Positions 24,272 through 35,084 are shown, counted from the first letter of the stretch. The stretch is 64,000 bases of DNA from an uncultured Lachnospiraceae bacterium (GCA_902798585.1 CADBXF010000001.1:62001-126000), one strand, 5' to 3'. Numbers and translations: made by a program. The notes: generated from the sequence alone by a model not told the origin.

Positions 24272-25306
24272 TTAAGTCTTTTTCTTTTTGGCGCGCCTTC
24301 CGAGCACGACACTCTGCAGCAGAATGAAGAAGCACAGCATTCCGCCGGTGGTGATGCTCTGCCACCAGGGGGCGTTCAGGCCGCTGGACACAACAATCTT
24401 TTTGATGGTGGTAAGGCTCAGCGTTCCGAAGAAGGTTCCGATCACATTGCCGACACCGCCCGTGAGGAGGGTTCCTCCGATGATGGCGGAAGCGATTGCG
24501 TTCATCTCCATTCCGGCCGCGTTGGTCGCGTTGCCGGCTCCGGTATGCATTAGGAATACATAGCCCGCGACGCCGCTCAACAGACCGCTGATGAGGTAGC
24601 TCATAAACCTCGTTCTCTTTACATTGATTCCGAGCATGAGCGCACTCTGCTGATTTCCGCCCATCGCATAGATGTTCCGTCCGAGGCGGATGTTTTTAAG
24701 AAGGAGGAACACCAATATTACGCACACAATTGCTACCACGACGCCGATTTCGATTGTACCGGGAACGAGATTTCCGTTTTTCGCCCGGTATCCGAGAGCG
24801 TCGATTTTGATTTTCTTTTCGCGAAGAGCCGCAAAAGCCTTATGGTTCGCCTTCTGCGGGTTGACCGACAGAATCGTCGTCATACCGCGCGCGAAGAACA
24901 TGCCCGCGAGCGTGACGATGAAGGGCTGAATCTCCAGATAGCTGATGAGGAAGCCCTGAACGAGACCGAAGGCAAGGCCGATTCCGATTGCAATCAGCAT
25001 GGACGCGATGAGGCTTCCGCCTGAATTCAGGTAAAGCGCACAGCTCATCACGGTGAGCGAGGTGACAGCGCCGACGCTGATGTCGATGCCCCCGCCGATC
25101 ATGACAATGGTGAGACCGCACGATACGATAATCAGACTCGCGTTGTCATTTAACATGTCGAAGAGCTGCTGCGCGTGGAGAAATCCGCCGCCGAGCAGAA
25201 TCATCGCGAGTATGTACATCACGAAAAATATGCCTATGGTGATGGTCATCAGAAGCTGCGTATCGCTGAGCGGTTCTTTTCTTTTCAAAAGAGACAGTTT
25301 TCTCAT
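24272..25306 (-). CDS. Sugar ABC transporter permease, YjfF/RbsC family
   Basis: 344 residues with about eight to ten membrane helices; the family motif region is ALMLGINVKRTRFMSYLISGLLSGVAG followed by NAIASAIIGGTLLTGGVGNVIGTFFG. It is one of two different permeases that would form a heterodimer. Its start overlaps the first permease stop by four bases. The order SBP-ATPase-permease-permease matches ytfQ-ytfR-ytfT-yjfF of Escherichia coli, the galactofuranose importer. Confidence 0.9.
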   Translation of the reverse strand: MRKLSLLKRKEPLSDTQLLMTITIGIFFVMYILAMILLGGGFLHAQQLFDMLNDNASLIIVSCGLTIVMIGGGIDISVGAVTSLTVMSCALYLNSGGSLIASMLIAIGIGLAFGLVQGFLISYLEIQPFIVTLAGMFFARGMTTILSVNPQKANHKAFAALREKKIKIDALGYRAKNGNLVPGTIEIGVVVAIVCVILVFLLLKNIRLGRNIYAMGGNQQSALMLGINVKRTRFMSYLISGLLSGVAGYVFLMHTGAGNATNAAGMEMNAIASAIIGGTLLTGGVGNVIGTFFGTLSLTTIKKIVVSSGLNAPWWQSITTGGMLCFFILLQSVVLGRRAKKKKT

Positions 25307-26385
25307 TCTTCCGCTCCTTTCACCGATACTTTTTTGCTTCGGCCGCGCAGGCGTGCCGCCCAGCCGGCAAACCGCTCCTTGATGACCGGCGAGCCGATGA
25401 CAACCAGAAGAATAATCACGACTGCCTTGTACGCCTTGACATCGGTCGAGGAGACCTTCATTGCGTACAGGGTGATGGTGAGCATCTGAATGACATAGGC
25501 GCCGATGATACTGCCGCTGAGCTTGAATTTTCCGCCGCCGAGGTTGTTTCCGCCGATGGCGACTGCGAGAATGGTATCCATCTCGATGTCGATAAGCAGC
25601 GTCTCATGGTTGATTAACCCCAGGCGCGAGACGCCGATGCAGCCCGCAATCGAGACGCAGACGCCGAGAATCACAAAGCTCAGAAGCTTGATGAATTTTT
25701 CGTTGATTCCGTTCAGTCTCGCGGCGCTTCCGTTGATTCCGACGGACTGCGTAAACAACCCGAGCGCCGTAAAACGGAACAGAAGCTTAAACAGAATCGC
25801 CGTCACCGCCACGATAATCACGGGCGTGGGAATCGGGATTCCCGGAATAAAGCTGCCGATTCCGGTGACAATCGGGCTCGACACCGTGGGCGTCGCGCCG
25901 CCGTTAATCCAGTATGCAACCGAGCGGCCGCAGGTATAGAGAATCAATGTGGCAATCATCGGCTGAATCCGGAAGACAGCCACCAGCGTGCCGTTGAACA
26001 TTCCGAAAATCATCGCCACGAGGCACGAGCAGAGAAAGGCGAGAATCACCGTTCCCGCAGTGATGGAAGCGCCCGCTTTGAGAACCTTGACAAACACGCT
26101 GCCCGCGATTGCCGCCGCAGCTCCGACACTGATATCCTGCCCGCCGCAGGCTGCCGTCACAAGCGTCATTCCCATCGCCAGAACCGCAAGCTCGCTCGCC
26201 CCGTTGATGATGCTTATGATATTGCCCGACAGCACGGCGTTTCCGTTGTTGTTATGGCTGATTCCGATGCTGAAGAAGCCCGGGTCGCGAATCAGATTGA
26301 ACACGACCAAAAGCGCGATTGCAATCAGCGGAATGGTAAGCTGACCGAGTCCGGCGAAGGATAATTTTCTGCCGTTTTTCTTCAT
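25303..26385 (-). CDS. Sugar ABC transporter permease, YtfT/RbsC family
   Basis: 360 residues from the ATG at 26385 (GGGAGG upstream); a GTG four codons earlier sits too close to that site. Typical motif regions include AGSVFVKVLKAG, TLILYTCGRSVAYWINGG and GINGSAARLNGINEKFIKLLSF. It begins one base after the ATPase stop. It pairs with the second permease as the membrane channel of the importer. Confidence 0.9.
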   Translation of the reverse strand: MKKNGRKLSFAGLGQLTIPLIAIALLVVFNLIRDPGFFSIGISHNNNGNAVLSGNIISIINGASELAVLAMGMTLVTAACGGQDISVGAAAAIAGSVFVKVLKAGASITAGTVILAFLCSCLVAMIFGMFNGTLVAVFRIQPMIATLILYTCGRSVAYWINGGATPTVSSPIVTGIGSFIPGIPIPTPVIIVAVTAILFKLLFRFTALGLFTQSVGINGSAARLNGINEKFIKLLSFVILGVCVSIAGCIGVSRLGLINHETLLIDIEMDTILAVAIGGNNLGGGKFKLSGSIIGAYVIQMLTITLYAMKVSSTDVKAYKAVVIILLVVIGSPVIKERFAGWAARLRGRSKKVSVKGAEE

Positions 26386-26386
26386 T

Positions 26387-27886
26387 TTACGCTTCACCTC
26401 CCGCGATTGTCTTCATGACCTGCGTCTGATTCAGGTCCTTTCCCGTAAGCTCGCCGACAACATGCCGGTCGCGCATTACGATGAGGCGGCTGCAGGTGCG
26501 AAGCATCTCTTCAACCTCCGAGGAGATGAATGTCACGCTCACACCCTCCTCCGCCAATTTGAGCACAAGTTTCTGAATCTCCAGTTTGGTGCCGACATCG
26601 ATTCCGCGGGTGGGCTCGTCGAGTATCAGATAGTCCGGATGCGTCAGGAGCCATCTCGCGAGAATCACCTTCTGCTGGTTTCCTCCGCTTAACGACCCCA
26701 CCGGCGTCTCCCGGCTCGCCGTCTTGATATTCAAAACCTTGATGTATTCGTCTGCAAATGCCTCCGACTCGCTGCGGCTGATCGGACGGAACATACCGTT
26801 CATGACCTGAAGCGCCAGAATGATATTCTCGCGCACGCTGAGCTCGGCGATGATACCGTCCCGCTTTCTGTCCTCGGCAAGATATCCGATTCCGTGCTTC
26901 ATCGCATCGATCGGACGCAAAATCTTCGCCGGCTTTCCGTTCACCCTGACGGTTCCGCCGGTCACCTTGTCCGCACCGAAAATCGCACGGACGCTCTCGC
27001 TTCTTCCCGATCCGAGAAGGCCGGTAAATCCGTTCACCTCGCCCTTGCGGATGGAGAAGTCAAACGGCAGCGCGTCGCTGCTCGAGAGCCCTTCCGCCTC
27101 GTAGAAGGTCTCCGCCGAAGCGGTCTTTTTTTCTTCCGTTTCCCCTAAATAGCTGAGCTCCTCGAGCTCCTTGCCGATCATCTTCGAGACAAGCTGCAGC
27201 TGCGGAAGCTCCTCCGTGAGATATTCGCCCACAAGCTCACCGTTGCGGAGCACGGTGATGCGGTCGCTGACCTCATACACCTGATCCAGAAAATGGGTCA
27301 CGAAGATGATTCCGACGCCCCGGCTCTTTAAGTCGCGCATGAGATCGAACAGCCTCTGAACTTCCTTCTCATCCAGGGAGGATGTCGGCTCATCCAAAAT
27401 CAAAACCTTACATTTCATGTCGACCGCGCGGGCGATGGCGACCATCTGCTGTACCGCGAGCGAGCAGCTTCCGAGAAGCTGTGTGCTTCTCGCGGGAATT
27501 CCGAGCCGGGTCAGGAGCGCGTCCGCCCGCCTCTCGAGCTCCCTCTGCCGCACCCAGGCCCCGCCGTCTCTTCCGATGAACATGTTCTCGGCCACGGTAA
27601 GGTTCGGGCAGAGGGTAATCTCCTGGTAAACCGTACTGATTCCTTTATTTTGCGCATCCTGCGGGGAGTGGATTGCAATCCGCTCTCCCTCCACGCGGAT
27701 TTCACCGCCGTCCATCTGATACACGCCGGTCAGGACCTTGATGAGCGTGGATTTTCCGGCGCCGTTCTCCCCCATCAACGCGTGAATCTCACCCGCTCTG
27801 AGCGTAAAATCCACCCCGTTTAAGGCGAGAACCCCGGGAAATCTCTTGTCAATCCGGCGCATTGTAAGCAAGCATTCTTCCTGCAT
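26387..27886 (-). CDS. Sugar ABC transporter ATP-binding protein, tandem ATPase (YtfR/RbsA family)
   Basis: 499 residues with two ATPase halves. The first has Walker A GENGAGKST and Walker B VLILDEPTSSLD; its signature motif is GSCSLAVQQM, a relaxed form of LSGGQ. The second half has a relaxed P-loop (GLLGSGRSE) but an intact signature LSGGNQQK and Walker B YLILDEPTRGID. This asymmetry is normal for CUT2 sugar importers. It is separated from the binding-protein gene by a terminator-like hairpin, which would lower its expression relative to the binding protein. Confidence 0.95.
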   Translation of the reverse strand: MQEECLLTMRRIDKRFPGVLALNGVDFTLRAGEIHALMGENGAGKSTLIKVLTGVYQMDGGEIRVEGERIAIHSPQDAQNKGISTVYQEITLCPNLTVAENMFIGRDGGAWVRQRELERRADALLTRLGIPARSTQLLGSCSLAVQQMVAIARAVDMKCKVLILDEPTSSLDEKEVQRLFDLMRDLKSRGVGIIFVTHFLDQVYEVSDRITVLRNGELVGEYLTEELPQLQLVSKMIGKELEELSYLGETEEKKTASAETFYEAEGLSSSDALPFDFSIRKGEVNGFTGLLGSGRSESVRAIFGADKVTGGTVRVNGKPAKILRPIDAMKHGIGYLAEDRKRDGIIAELSVRENIILALQVMNGMFRPISRSESEAFADEYIKVLNIKTASRETPVGSLSGGNQQKVILARWLLTHPDYLILDEPTRGIDVGTKLEIQKLVLKLAEEGVSVTFISSEVEEMLRTCSRLIVMRDRHVVGELTGKDLNQTQVMKTIAGGEA

Positions 27887-27913
27887 ACCGTTCCTCCGTC
27901 GTCAAATCCTTTG

Positions 27914-27950
27914 AAAAAGCGCAGCCAAGCTGTTCTCTGCTCGGCTGCGC
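27914..27950 (-). terminator. Intra-operon terminator between binding protein and ATPase
   Basis: GCGCAGCC (27919-27926) and GGCTGCGC (27943-27950) pair, followed by five T on the minus strand. Such partial terminators after a binding-protein gene commonly give it excess expression. Confidence 0.82.
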
Positions 27951-27973
27951 CTTGTTCGTCGGATTATTATCTA

Positions 27974-28930
27974 CTACTCACCCAAACCGTAAGTGTCGAT
28001 ATCACTCTGAGTCAGAGCCTTCGCGTCAAAGCCCTTCTCTTCGTTGATAATCTTCTTGGACGCAGGAGCCTTTCCGGATTTAATCAGGTCGCTGATAATC
28101 TTAGCCTGGAAGGGGCTGCACTGTCCGTCGTAGTTCCACTTGCCTGCAAGAAGCTCACGGAGAGCCCACTTGTTGCAGTCAAAGCCCATAACGATTACCT
28201 TGCCGTCGGTTCCGTGCGTGATACCGGCCTCGTCGAGCGCTGCTACGGCGCCCTTCGCCATACCGTCGTTCTCTGCGTAGATTACATTGAAATCCTCGCC
28301 GCTGTTGATTACCGCTTCCACAATCTTCTTAGCTTCCGCCTCGTCCCAGGTAGCCGTCTGCTGTACAACCTTCTTCATCTTGCCGGATGCGAACTGTGCA
28401 TCAAGCGCGCCGGTACGGCCGATCTGAGCGTCGGAGCCCATGGCTCCCTGAATGTGGATAACTTTGTACTCGGGAAGATTCTGTGCGAGGAGCCAGTTCA
28501 CGGCGGTCTCGCCTTCCTTCGCCATGTCGGAGACAACGGCAGCCTCATACAGGCTTTCGTCGACATCGATCATGCGGTCGAAGAGGTAAACCTTGATTCC
28601 GGCTTCCTTTGCCTTCTTAAGAACTTCGTCCCAGCCCGTGGTCTCCGCAGCGGAAATCAGAAGGTAATCGACACCGTCCGTGATAAATCCCTGCGCAGCC
28701 TGGAGCTGCTCATCGTTTTTGATGCTGTAGAAGGTCTTAAGCTCGTAGCCGTTCGCTTCCGAGAACACAGCCTCCATGTCCTTTACATTGGCCTCGCGGT
28801 AGCCGGACTCCGAAGGCGGGTTGTTCACTACACCCACTTTGATCTTGCCGTCATCTTCCTTCCCGCAGGCGGTAACCATGCAGCACAGAGCAAGCATTGT
28901 CACCAGGAATAAAGCCTTGATCTTTCTCAT
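27974..28930 (-). CDS. Sugar ABC transporter substrate-binding lipoprotein (YtfQ-like)
   Basis: 318 residues. The signal peptide ends in a lipobox VTACG (Cys near 22). The periplasmic-binding-protein type I fold shows DYLLISAAETTGWDEVLKKAKEAGIKVYLFDRMID and, near the C-terminus, GFDCNKWALRELLAGKWNYDGQC, a motif shared with YtfQ galactofuranose-binding proteins. It captures a sugar, probably a furanose or a plant sugar, for the two permeases. It has AAAGGAGG ahead of the start. The upstream region carries repeated boxes suited to the adjacent AraC-type regulator. Confidence 0.9.
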   Translation of the reverse strand: MRKIKALFLVTMLALCCMVTACGKEDDGKIKVGVVNNPPSESGYREANVKDMEAVFSEANGYELKTFYSIKNDEQLQAAQGFITDGVDYLLISAAETTGWDEVLKKAKEAGIKVYLFDRMIDVDESLYEAAVVSDMAKEGETAVNWLLAQNLPEYKVIHIQGAMGSDAQIGRTGALDAQFASGKMKKVVQQTATWDEAEAKKIVEAVINSGEDFNVIYAENDGMAKGAVAALDEAGITHGTDGKVIVMGFDCNKWALRELLAGKWNYDGQCSPFQAKIISDLIKSGKAPASKKIINEEKGFDAKALTQSDIDTYGLGE

Positions 28931-29042
28931 TTTGCCATCCTCCTTTTTCGGTCGTCATCGACCTTTCGTGTACAAGGATAGCGTATCGCGCGTGCAAGGT
29001 AAATCAAGGTTCATACCGACATGGTTGAAAATCGTATCGTCT

Positions 29043-29094
29043 TTCGGGCTGATTTTACAATCGGGGTAAATATTTTTCTATTCGGGTTGATTTT
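29043..29094. promoter_or_regulatory. Direct repeats upstream of the sugar-binding protein gene
   Basis: TTCGGGCTGATTTT (29043-29056) and TTCGGGTTGATTTT (29081-29094) differ at one base and start 38 bases apart; a third partial copy TCGGGGTAA lies between (29061). The second copy is inside the end of the regulator gene. They are placed to act on transcription of the binding-protein gene and are likely sites for the AraC-type regulator encoded next door. No convincing -35/-10 pair was found between them and the gene. Confidence 0.65.
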
Positions 29095-30331
29095 GATACT
29101 GCGCCCGGTATTCGGACGGAGTCATTCCCGTATTTTTCTTGAAAATGTAACTGAAATAGTGCGCGTCGTTGTAACCGACCTCGCGGGCAATCTGCAGGCT
29201 CCGCACCGTCGTGCTGCGCAGCAGTTCCTTCGCCTTCGTGAGGCGGAGATACACCAGGTACTCCGTGAAGGTCTGCCCGTTTTGCTGGGAGAACACCGTC
29301 GAAAAGCGGCTGCTGCTCATGTTCACGGCCTTCGCGACATCCTGAAGCATCAGATTCGGATCCGAAAAATGCATCGACATATACAGCTTCGCCTCGCTGA
29401 TGACGGCAGGTGTCTTTTCATCCGCCGGCTCGCCCATCTCGCGGGAGCCTAAGATAATCGCCTGCGCATCCGTGCGCTCGACGAGAAGATGGCGGATGTG
29501 TCTCGCGGTCTTGAAGCTTTGGTAAATCTCCTCGGGATCAGCGACAATCTCCCCGATTCCCACGCGAATCTCCGTCTCACCGACGCGCTCAAGCTCTCTC
29601 GCAAGCGTCGTCGCAAAGGCATACGCCCGCTCCTCCACATCCTCACCGGATTCGCCGGGGATTAAAAACCGCGTTCCGACGCGGCCGGGCGAGGGAAGCG
29701 CACCGCCTCCCGTGCTCTCGATCAGCGCCTCCGCAACCGCCTGCCCTTCGCCGACCGGGGAAAATGCGGCGTCGATGACCGTGTAAAACGGCGCGGGAAC
29801 CGGGCATCCCATCGTCGCAAGCTGCGTCAAAACATCCGGCGCATCCTTCTCGGCCGCCTCGCCGTTGAAGAGAGAGCCGACGAGCTTCTCGCGCACGAGC
29901 TTGCCGCCGCTCTCCATCCGGGCTCGCAGGCTCGCCGCGTGCATCGCGGTGTTCCGCTCCGCCGTCAGCTGTGCGCTCACCTTGTCGAGGGTCTCCTTGA
30001 GCGCGTCCGCGTTGATCGGCTTAAGCATATATTCCCGCACTCCGAGCTGAATGCACTGTCTCGCATACTCGAACTCGTCGTAGCCGCTTAAGACGATAAC
30101 CCCGATCCAGGGCATCTGCCGGTGCATGATTTTGCACAGCTCGATTCCGTCCATAAACGGCATCTTAATGTCGGTAATCACAATGTCGGGATTGGTGTCG
30201 CGAATCATCGGAAGCGCCATCTCTCCGTCGGGGGCTTCGCCCACCAGCACATACGGCGTATCCTCCCACGGAAAAGACTCGCGGATTCCCTCTCTCACAA
30301 CAATCTCGTCGTCAACCAGAAACACTTTCAT
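29078..30331 (-). CDS. AraC-type response regulator (YesN family)
   Basis: 417 residues from the ATG at 30331, with GGGAGGAG seven bases upstream; a TTG two codons earlier is less likely. The receiver domain (1-120) has VDDE, the phospho-acceptor in DIVITDIKMPFMDG and Lys in MLKPINADA. A middle region of about 190 residues is variable. The C-terminal AraC double helix-turn-helix (about 318-417) ends VGYNDAHYFSYIFKKNTGMTP. It overlaps the kinase gene by 20 bases and probably activates the sugar importer genes downstream. Confidence 0.92.
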   Translation of the reverse strand: MKVFLVDDEIVVREGIRESFPWEDTPYVLVGEAPDGEMALPMIRDTNPDIVITDIKMPFMDGIELCKIMHRQMPWIGVIVLSGYDEFEYARQCIQLGVREYMLKPINADALKETLDKVSAQLTAERNTAMHAASLRARMESGGKLVREKLVGSLFNGEAAEKDAPDVLTQLATMGCPVPAPFYTVIDAAFSPVGEGQAVAEALIESTGGGALPSPGRVGTRFLIPGESGEDVEERAYAFATTLARELERVGETEIRVGIGEIVADPEEIYQSFKTARHIRHLLVERTDAQAIILGSREMGEPADEKTPAVISEAKLYMSMHFSDPNLMLQDVAKAVNMSSSRFSTVFSQQNGQTFTEYLVYLRLTKAKELLRSTTVRSLQIAREVGYNDAHYFSYIFKKNTGMTPSEYRAQYQNQPE

Positions 30332-31778
30332 CGTCAATCTCCTCCCGGGTTCTGCAGGGCACTTTAAATCTCACCGCGGTACCCTCCGGCCCGCTTTCTA
30401 TCATAAGGTCGTCCGTCTGATTATAGTACAGCCGGATTCGCATATTTACATTCACAAGGCCGAAGCCTCCTCCGCCGCCCTCGCTGACCGTAGGCTGGCC
30501 GTGCCGCATGCGCTCGCGGAGCTCCTCCAGCTGTTCCCTGCTCATTCCGAGCCCCGTGTCGCTTACGGAGAACAGAAGATATCCGTCCTCCAGCTTTCCG
30601 GACACGCGGATGGTTCCGCCGCCGCGCTTGATTTTGACACCGTGATACAGGGCATTTTCCACAAGCGGCTGAAGCAGAAGTTTCAGGATGTAGAAGTCGC
30701 CGATCTCGTCCGGAATGTCAATCTCGTAGTCCAGAATGTCGCGGTATCTCGTCTGCTGAATCTTCAGATAACCTTCGATGTGCTTCTTCTCCTGGCTGAT
30801 CGGAATCCAGTCCGCGCCGGACGACAGGCTGATTCGGAAGAAGTCGCTCAGAGCGCTTGTCAGCTGGATAACCTCATCCTTCTCCCCCGCCTCCGCCTTC
30901 CAGACGATGGCATCGAGGGTATTATACAGAAAATGGGGATTGATCTGCGCCTGCAATGTCCGCAGCTCTGCCTTGCGAAGATTGCGGGCATCCCTGCTGC
31001 TTCGCTTCATCATCTCCCGAAGGCGCTCCGCCATGGTGTTGACCTGCAGCGTCAGGTTCCGAAGCTCCGTCACATCGGTGTCCTCGATCTTCGCGTCGAG
31101 CGACCCCTCCGCAATCCGCGCGGCGGCTTCCTCCAGCCGTTCAATCGGAAGCTGCACGGAGGTCGCCGTAACCTTCACCGAACGGTTTCGCACAAGGAGC
31201 GCTACAACCACAATCAATACCTCTGCAACCGCCGTGACCAAAACCCAGATGCGCAGGCTTAGGCTCATGCGCGCGGTGGTGTTGATCTCGGCTGCGATGT
31301 AATCGTTCAACATGCTGTCCACGAGGGCCGCGACGCCGCGGACCTCCTCGATCACCGCCTCGTTTTTCACCACGGGAACGCCCTCATCGATATTGTCGCG
31401 TATGCGGTCCACATAGTTCTCAAGCGTCTGCATGGTTCGTCTCGCGACAACCAGCGAGAGCCGGTTCTCCTCCGCCGTCTGCTCCGTGAAGGACTCAATG
31501 GTCTCGTTGACTTTGCCGATGGATGCATAAATCCGGCTCTCCGCGAAGGACTGCCGGCCGCTCACGATGTTCCACGCGCCCTCCGGAATCTCCTCCGTCA
31601 CCATGGTCTTCAGCGTTGCGACCTTCTCCATACGGTCGATGGCGCTGTGGTATTTCGCCGCGTAGAAAAGCATCAGAAGAAGACTGATGATAATGGGAAT
31701 CACAAGCATGAAGACAAGCTTGCGGCTCAAATCATTGATCTGGCCGAGTATGCTTTTTTCTCTCCTGACCTTAGCCAT
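30312..31778 (-). CDS. LytS/YesM-type sensor histidine kinase
   Basis: 488 residues. A membrane helix (about 20-43), an extracytoplasmic helical domain to about 195, a second helix (about 200-220), then a HAMP-like segment (RLEEAAARIAEGSLDAKIED). The His_kinase motif LQAQINPHFLYNTLD carries the phospho-His. A HATPase domain follows with LLLQPLVENALYHGV and DTGLGM. With the binding protein upstream and the AraC regulator downstream it forms a three-component sugar sensor. Confidence 0.93.
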   Translation of the reverse strand: MAKVRREKSILGQINDLSRKLVFMLVIPIIISLLLMLFYAAKYHSAIDRMEKVATLKTMVTEEIPEGAWNIVSGRQSFAESRIYASIGKVNETIESFTEQTAEENRLSLVVARRTMQTLENYVDRIRDNIDEGVPVVKNEAVIEEVRGVAALVDSMLNDYIAAEINTTARMSLSLRIWVLVTAVAEVLIVVVALLVRNRSVKVTATSVQLPIERLEEAAARIAEGSLDAKIEDTDVTELRNLTLQVNTMAERLREMMKRSSRDARNLRKAELRTLQAQINPHFLYNTLDAIVWKAEAGEKDEVIQLTSALSDFFRISLSSGADWIPISQEKKHIEGYLKIQQTRYRDILDYEIDIPDEIGDFYILKLLLQPLVENALYHGVKIKRGGGTIRVSGKLEDGYLLFSVSDTGLGMSREQLEELRERMRHGQPTVSEGGGGGFGLVNVNMRIRLYYNQTDDLMIESGPEGTAVRFKVPCRTREEIDDESVSG

Positions 31779-31811
31779 TTTGCCCCTGCCTTCCGAATGA
31801 TTTTTCGCGCA

Positions 31812-32798
31812 TCAATATCCTCTCGGCTCAATCTTCGAGACATCCGTCTCATCGCTGAATACCTGCTCCGCGGGGTGAATCAGTTTCTCGACCGCCTCCC
31901 CGTTTTTCAGCTTGATCGCCGTCTCCATAAGCGCCTTCCCGAGCTTCGGCGTACACTCCACGACGCAGTTGATTTTGCCTTCCTTCAAAACATTGATGGC
32001 TTCCTGCCCGCCGTCGATGGAGATGATAATCATATCATTTCCCGGCTTGAATCCCGCTTTCTCAATCTCGGGAATCGCCCCGATGGTCATCTCGTCATTG
32101 TGGGAAAACACAACCTGGATGCTGTCCCCGTATTTTTCCAAAAGATACCGCATGCACTCCGCGCCCCGGCTCTTTAAGAAATCGCCGTCAATGCTCTCCA
32201 GAACGCGCATACGCGAATCGTCCTTAATCGTGTCCATAAAACCGGCCTGGCGCTGACGCATGGGGGTGGAATTTGCCGTGCCTGCAATCTCCACGATGTT
32301 GACCTGCGTAAGACCCATGCTGTCCGCCTTGCGAATCAGGTACTCGGCGGCCATCACACCCTCCTTGTAAAAGTCGGCGCCGATTAAGCATGTCGTGAGC
32401 CCCTGATGCTCGGTGTTGATGTCACGGTCGACGAGAATGATGGGGATTCCGGCTTCCTTTGCCTCCAAAAGCACATTGTCCCAGCCCTCTTCAACCACCG
32501 GGGAAAACGCAATAACATCTACCTTATATGCGATAAACCGCCGGATTGCGGCGATCTGATTCTCCTGCTTCTGGTTGGCGTTCTCAAGCATCAGACCGAT
32601 GCCGAACGCCTCCGCCTGCTCCTCGATATCCTTTGTGTTTCCGATGCGCCAGGCGCTCTCGCTTCCGATTTGACTGAACCCGAGAACCAGCCTCCCGTCG
32701 CCCGGCTCCTCGCCGCCCTTGCCGCAGCCCGACAGTGCGAGGACGAAAACCGCGGCCAAAACGGCGCCCAGTATTTTGCGTAAACTCCGTTTCACCAT
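31812..32798 (-). CDS. Extracytoplasmic sugar-binding lipoprotein, probable sensor partner
   Basis: 328 residues from the ATG at 32798 with GGAGAAGG upstream. The signal peptide has a lipobox ALSGCG. The fold and motifs are very close to YtfQ: GFSQIGSESAWR, ANQKQENQIAAIRRFI and VDVIAFSPVVEEGWDNVLLEAKEAGIPIILVDRDI. Its gene leads the kinase/regulator operon rather than the importer, so it probably binds the sugar and presents it to the kinase, as XylFII does with LytS in Clostridium beijerinckii. Confidence 0.87.
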   Translation of the reverse strand: MVKRSLRKILGAVLAAVFVLALSGCGKGGEEPGDGRLVLGFSQIGSESAWRIGNTKDIEEQAEAFGIGLMLENANQKQENQIAAIRRFIAYKVDVIAFSPVVEEGWDNVLLEAKEAGIPIILVDRDINTEHQGLTTCLIGADFYKEGVMAAEYLIRKADSMGLTQVNIVEIAGTANSTPMRQRQAGFMDTIKDDSRMRVLESIDGDFLKSRGAECMRYLLEKYGDSIQVVFSHNDEMTIGAIPEIEKAGFKPGNDMIIISIDGGQEAINVLKEGKINCVVECTPKLGKALMETAIKLKNGEAVEKLIHPAEQVFSDETDVSKIEPRGY

Positions 32799-32848
32799 AA
32801 CCTTCTCCGTTTCCGGATGCATCTTCGAAAAATGCACCCTCACCCAAC

Positions 32849-32878
32849 AGTATACATTGTTTTCACCGCTCCTGTCGA
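32849..32878 (-). promoter_or_regulatory. Promoter of the three-component sensor operon
   Basis: TCGACA (32873-32878) and TATACT (32849-32854), 18-base spacer, minus strand. A CTCCTG/CAGGAG inverted repeat spans the -35, and a hairpin (GGGTGCAT/ATGCATCC) starts the leader. Confidence 0.65.
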
Positions 32879-32889
32879 TAGCAGGAGAG

Positions 32890-32928
32890 AAAAAAAGTGA
32901 AAGAAAGGGGCGACCCGAAGGTCGCCCC
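32890..32928 (-). terminator. Terminator after groEL
   Basis: GGGGCGACC and GGTCGCCCC pair around a four-base loop (32907-32928), followed on the minus strand by a T-rich stretch. Confidence 0.85.
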
Positions 32929-32963
32929 GAAACTTCTGTAATATTTGTCAAATGACCGTCGAT

Positions 32964-34583
<1,620 letters not shown>

Positions 34584-34687
34584 TTACTTCCTTTCCTGCC
34601 GCGTCATCTCGCGGAAAATGTCCGGCCTCCGCCGGTACCCGGGCTTGCCCCGGAAAATATGTCTCTTCGACTCGCGCAAATGCAGTC

Positions 34688-34975
34688 TCAGTCGACAACC
34701 AAAGCAATGATATCGCTCTGCTTCACAACGATATACTCGTCCTCTCCGAGCTTTACATTCGTTCCGGAGTATTTCGAATAAATCACCTGGTCGCCTTCCT
34801 TGACCTGCATGGTTACTTCCTTGCCGTCAACCATTCCGCCGGGTCCCACAGCCACAACAATGGCCTCCTGCGGCTTCTCCTGCGATGCCGTCGTCAGGAT
34901 GATGCCGGATTTCGTGGTCTCTTCCGCGGCCTTCTGCTTCAAAACAACGCGATCGCTCAAAGGTACTAATTTCAT
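34688..34975 (-). CDS. groES: Co-chaperonin GroES
   Basis: 95 residues from the ATG at 34975 with AGAGGG upstream. MKLVPLSDRVVLKQ at the N-terminus, a mobile loop around EETTKSGIILTTAS, and the roof region VGPGG are standard. It caps GroEL. The leader between promoter and gene contains a 9-bp hairpin CGAAAAATC/GATTTTTCG. Confidence 0.98.
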   Translation of the reverse strand: MKLVPLSDRVVLKQKAAEETTKSGIILTTASQEKPQEAIVVAVGPGGMVDGKEVTMQVKEGDQVIYSKYSGTNVKLGEDEYIVVKQSDIIALVVD

Positions 34976-35041
34976 GGTAAAACCCTCTTTCTTGATCATT
35001 TTCCGTCGAAAAATCCGCCTTGATTTTTCGGCGCCGCTATT

Positions 35042-35070
35042 GTTATAGCACAAGTTGTTAGCACTGTCAA
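35042..35070 (-). promoter_or_regulatory. groESL promoter
   Basis: TTGACA (35065-35070) and TATAAC (35042-35047), 17-base spacer, minus strand. The -35 lies inside the CIRCE element. Confidence 0.9.
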
Positions 35071-35084
35071 GCCCTGAGTGCTAA
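35058..35084. promoter_or_regulatory. CIRCE operator (HrcA binding site)
   Basis: TTAGCACTG, nine bases, GAGTGCTAA: the standard 9-9-9 CIRCE with one mismatch in one arm. The HrcA repressor binds it. Its outer bases overlap the stop codon of the gene upstream (35081-35083). Confidence 0.95.
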
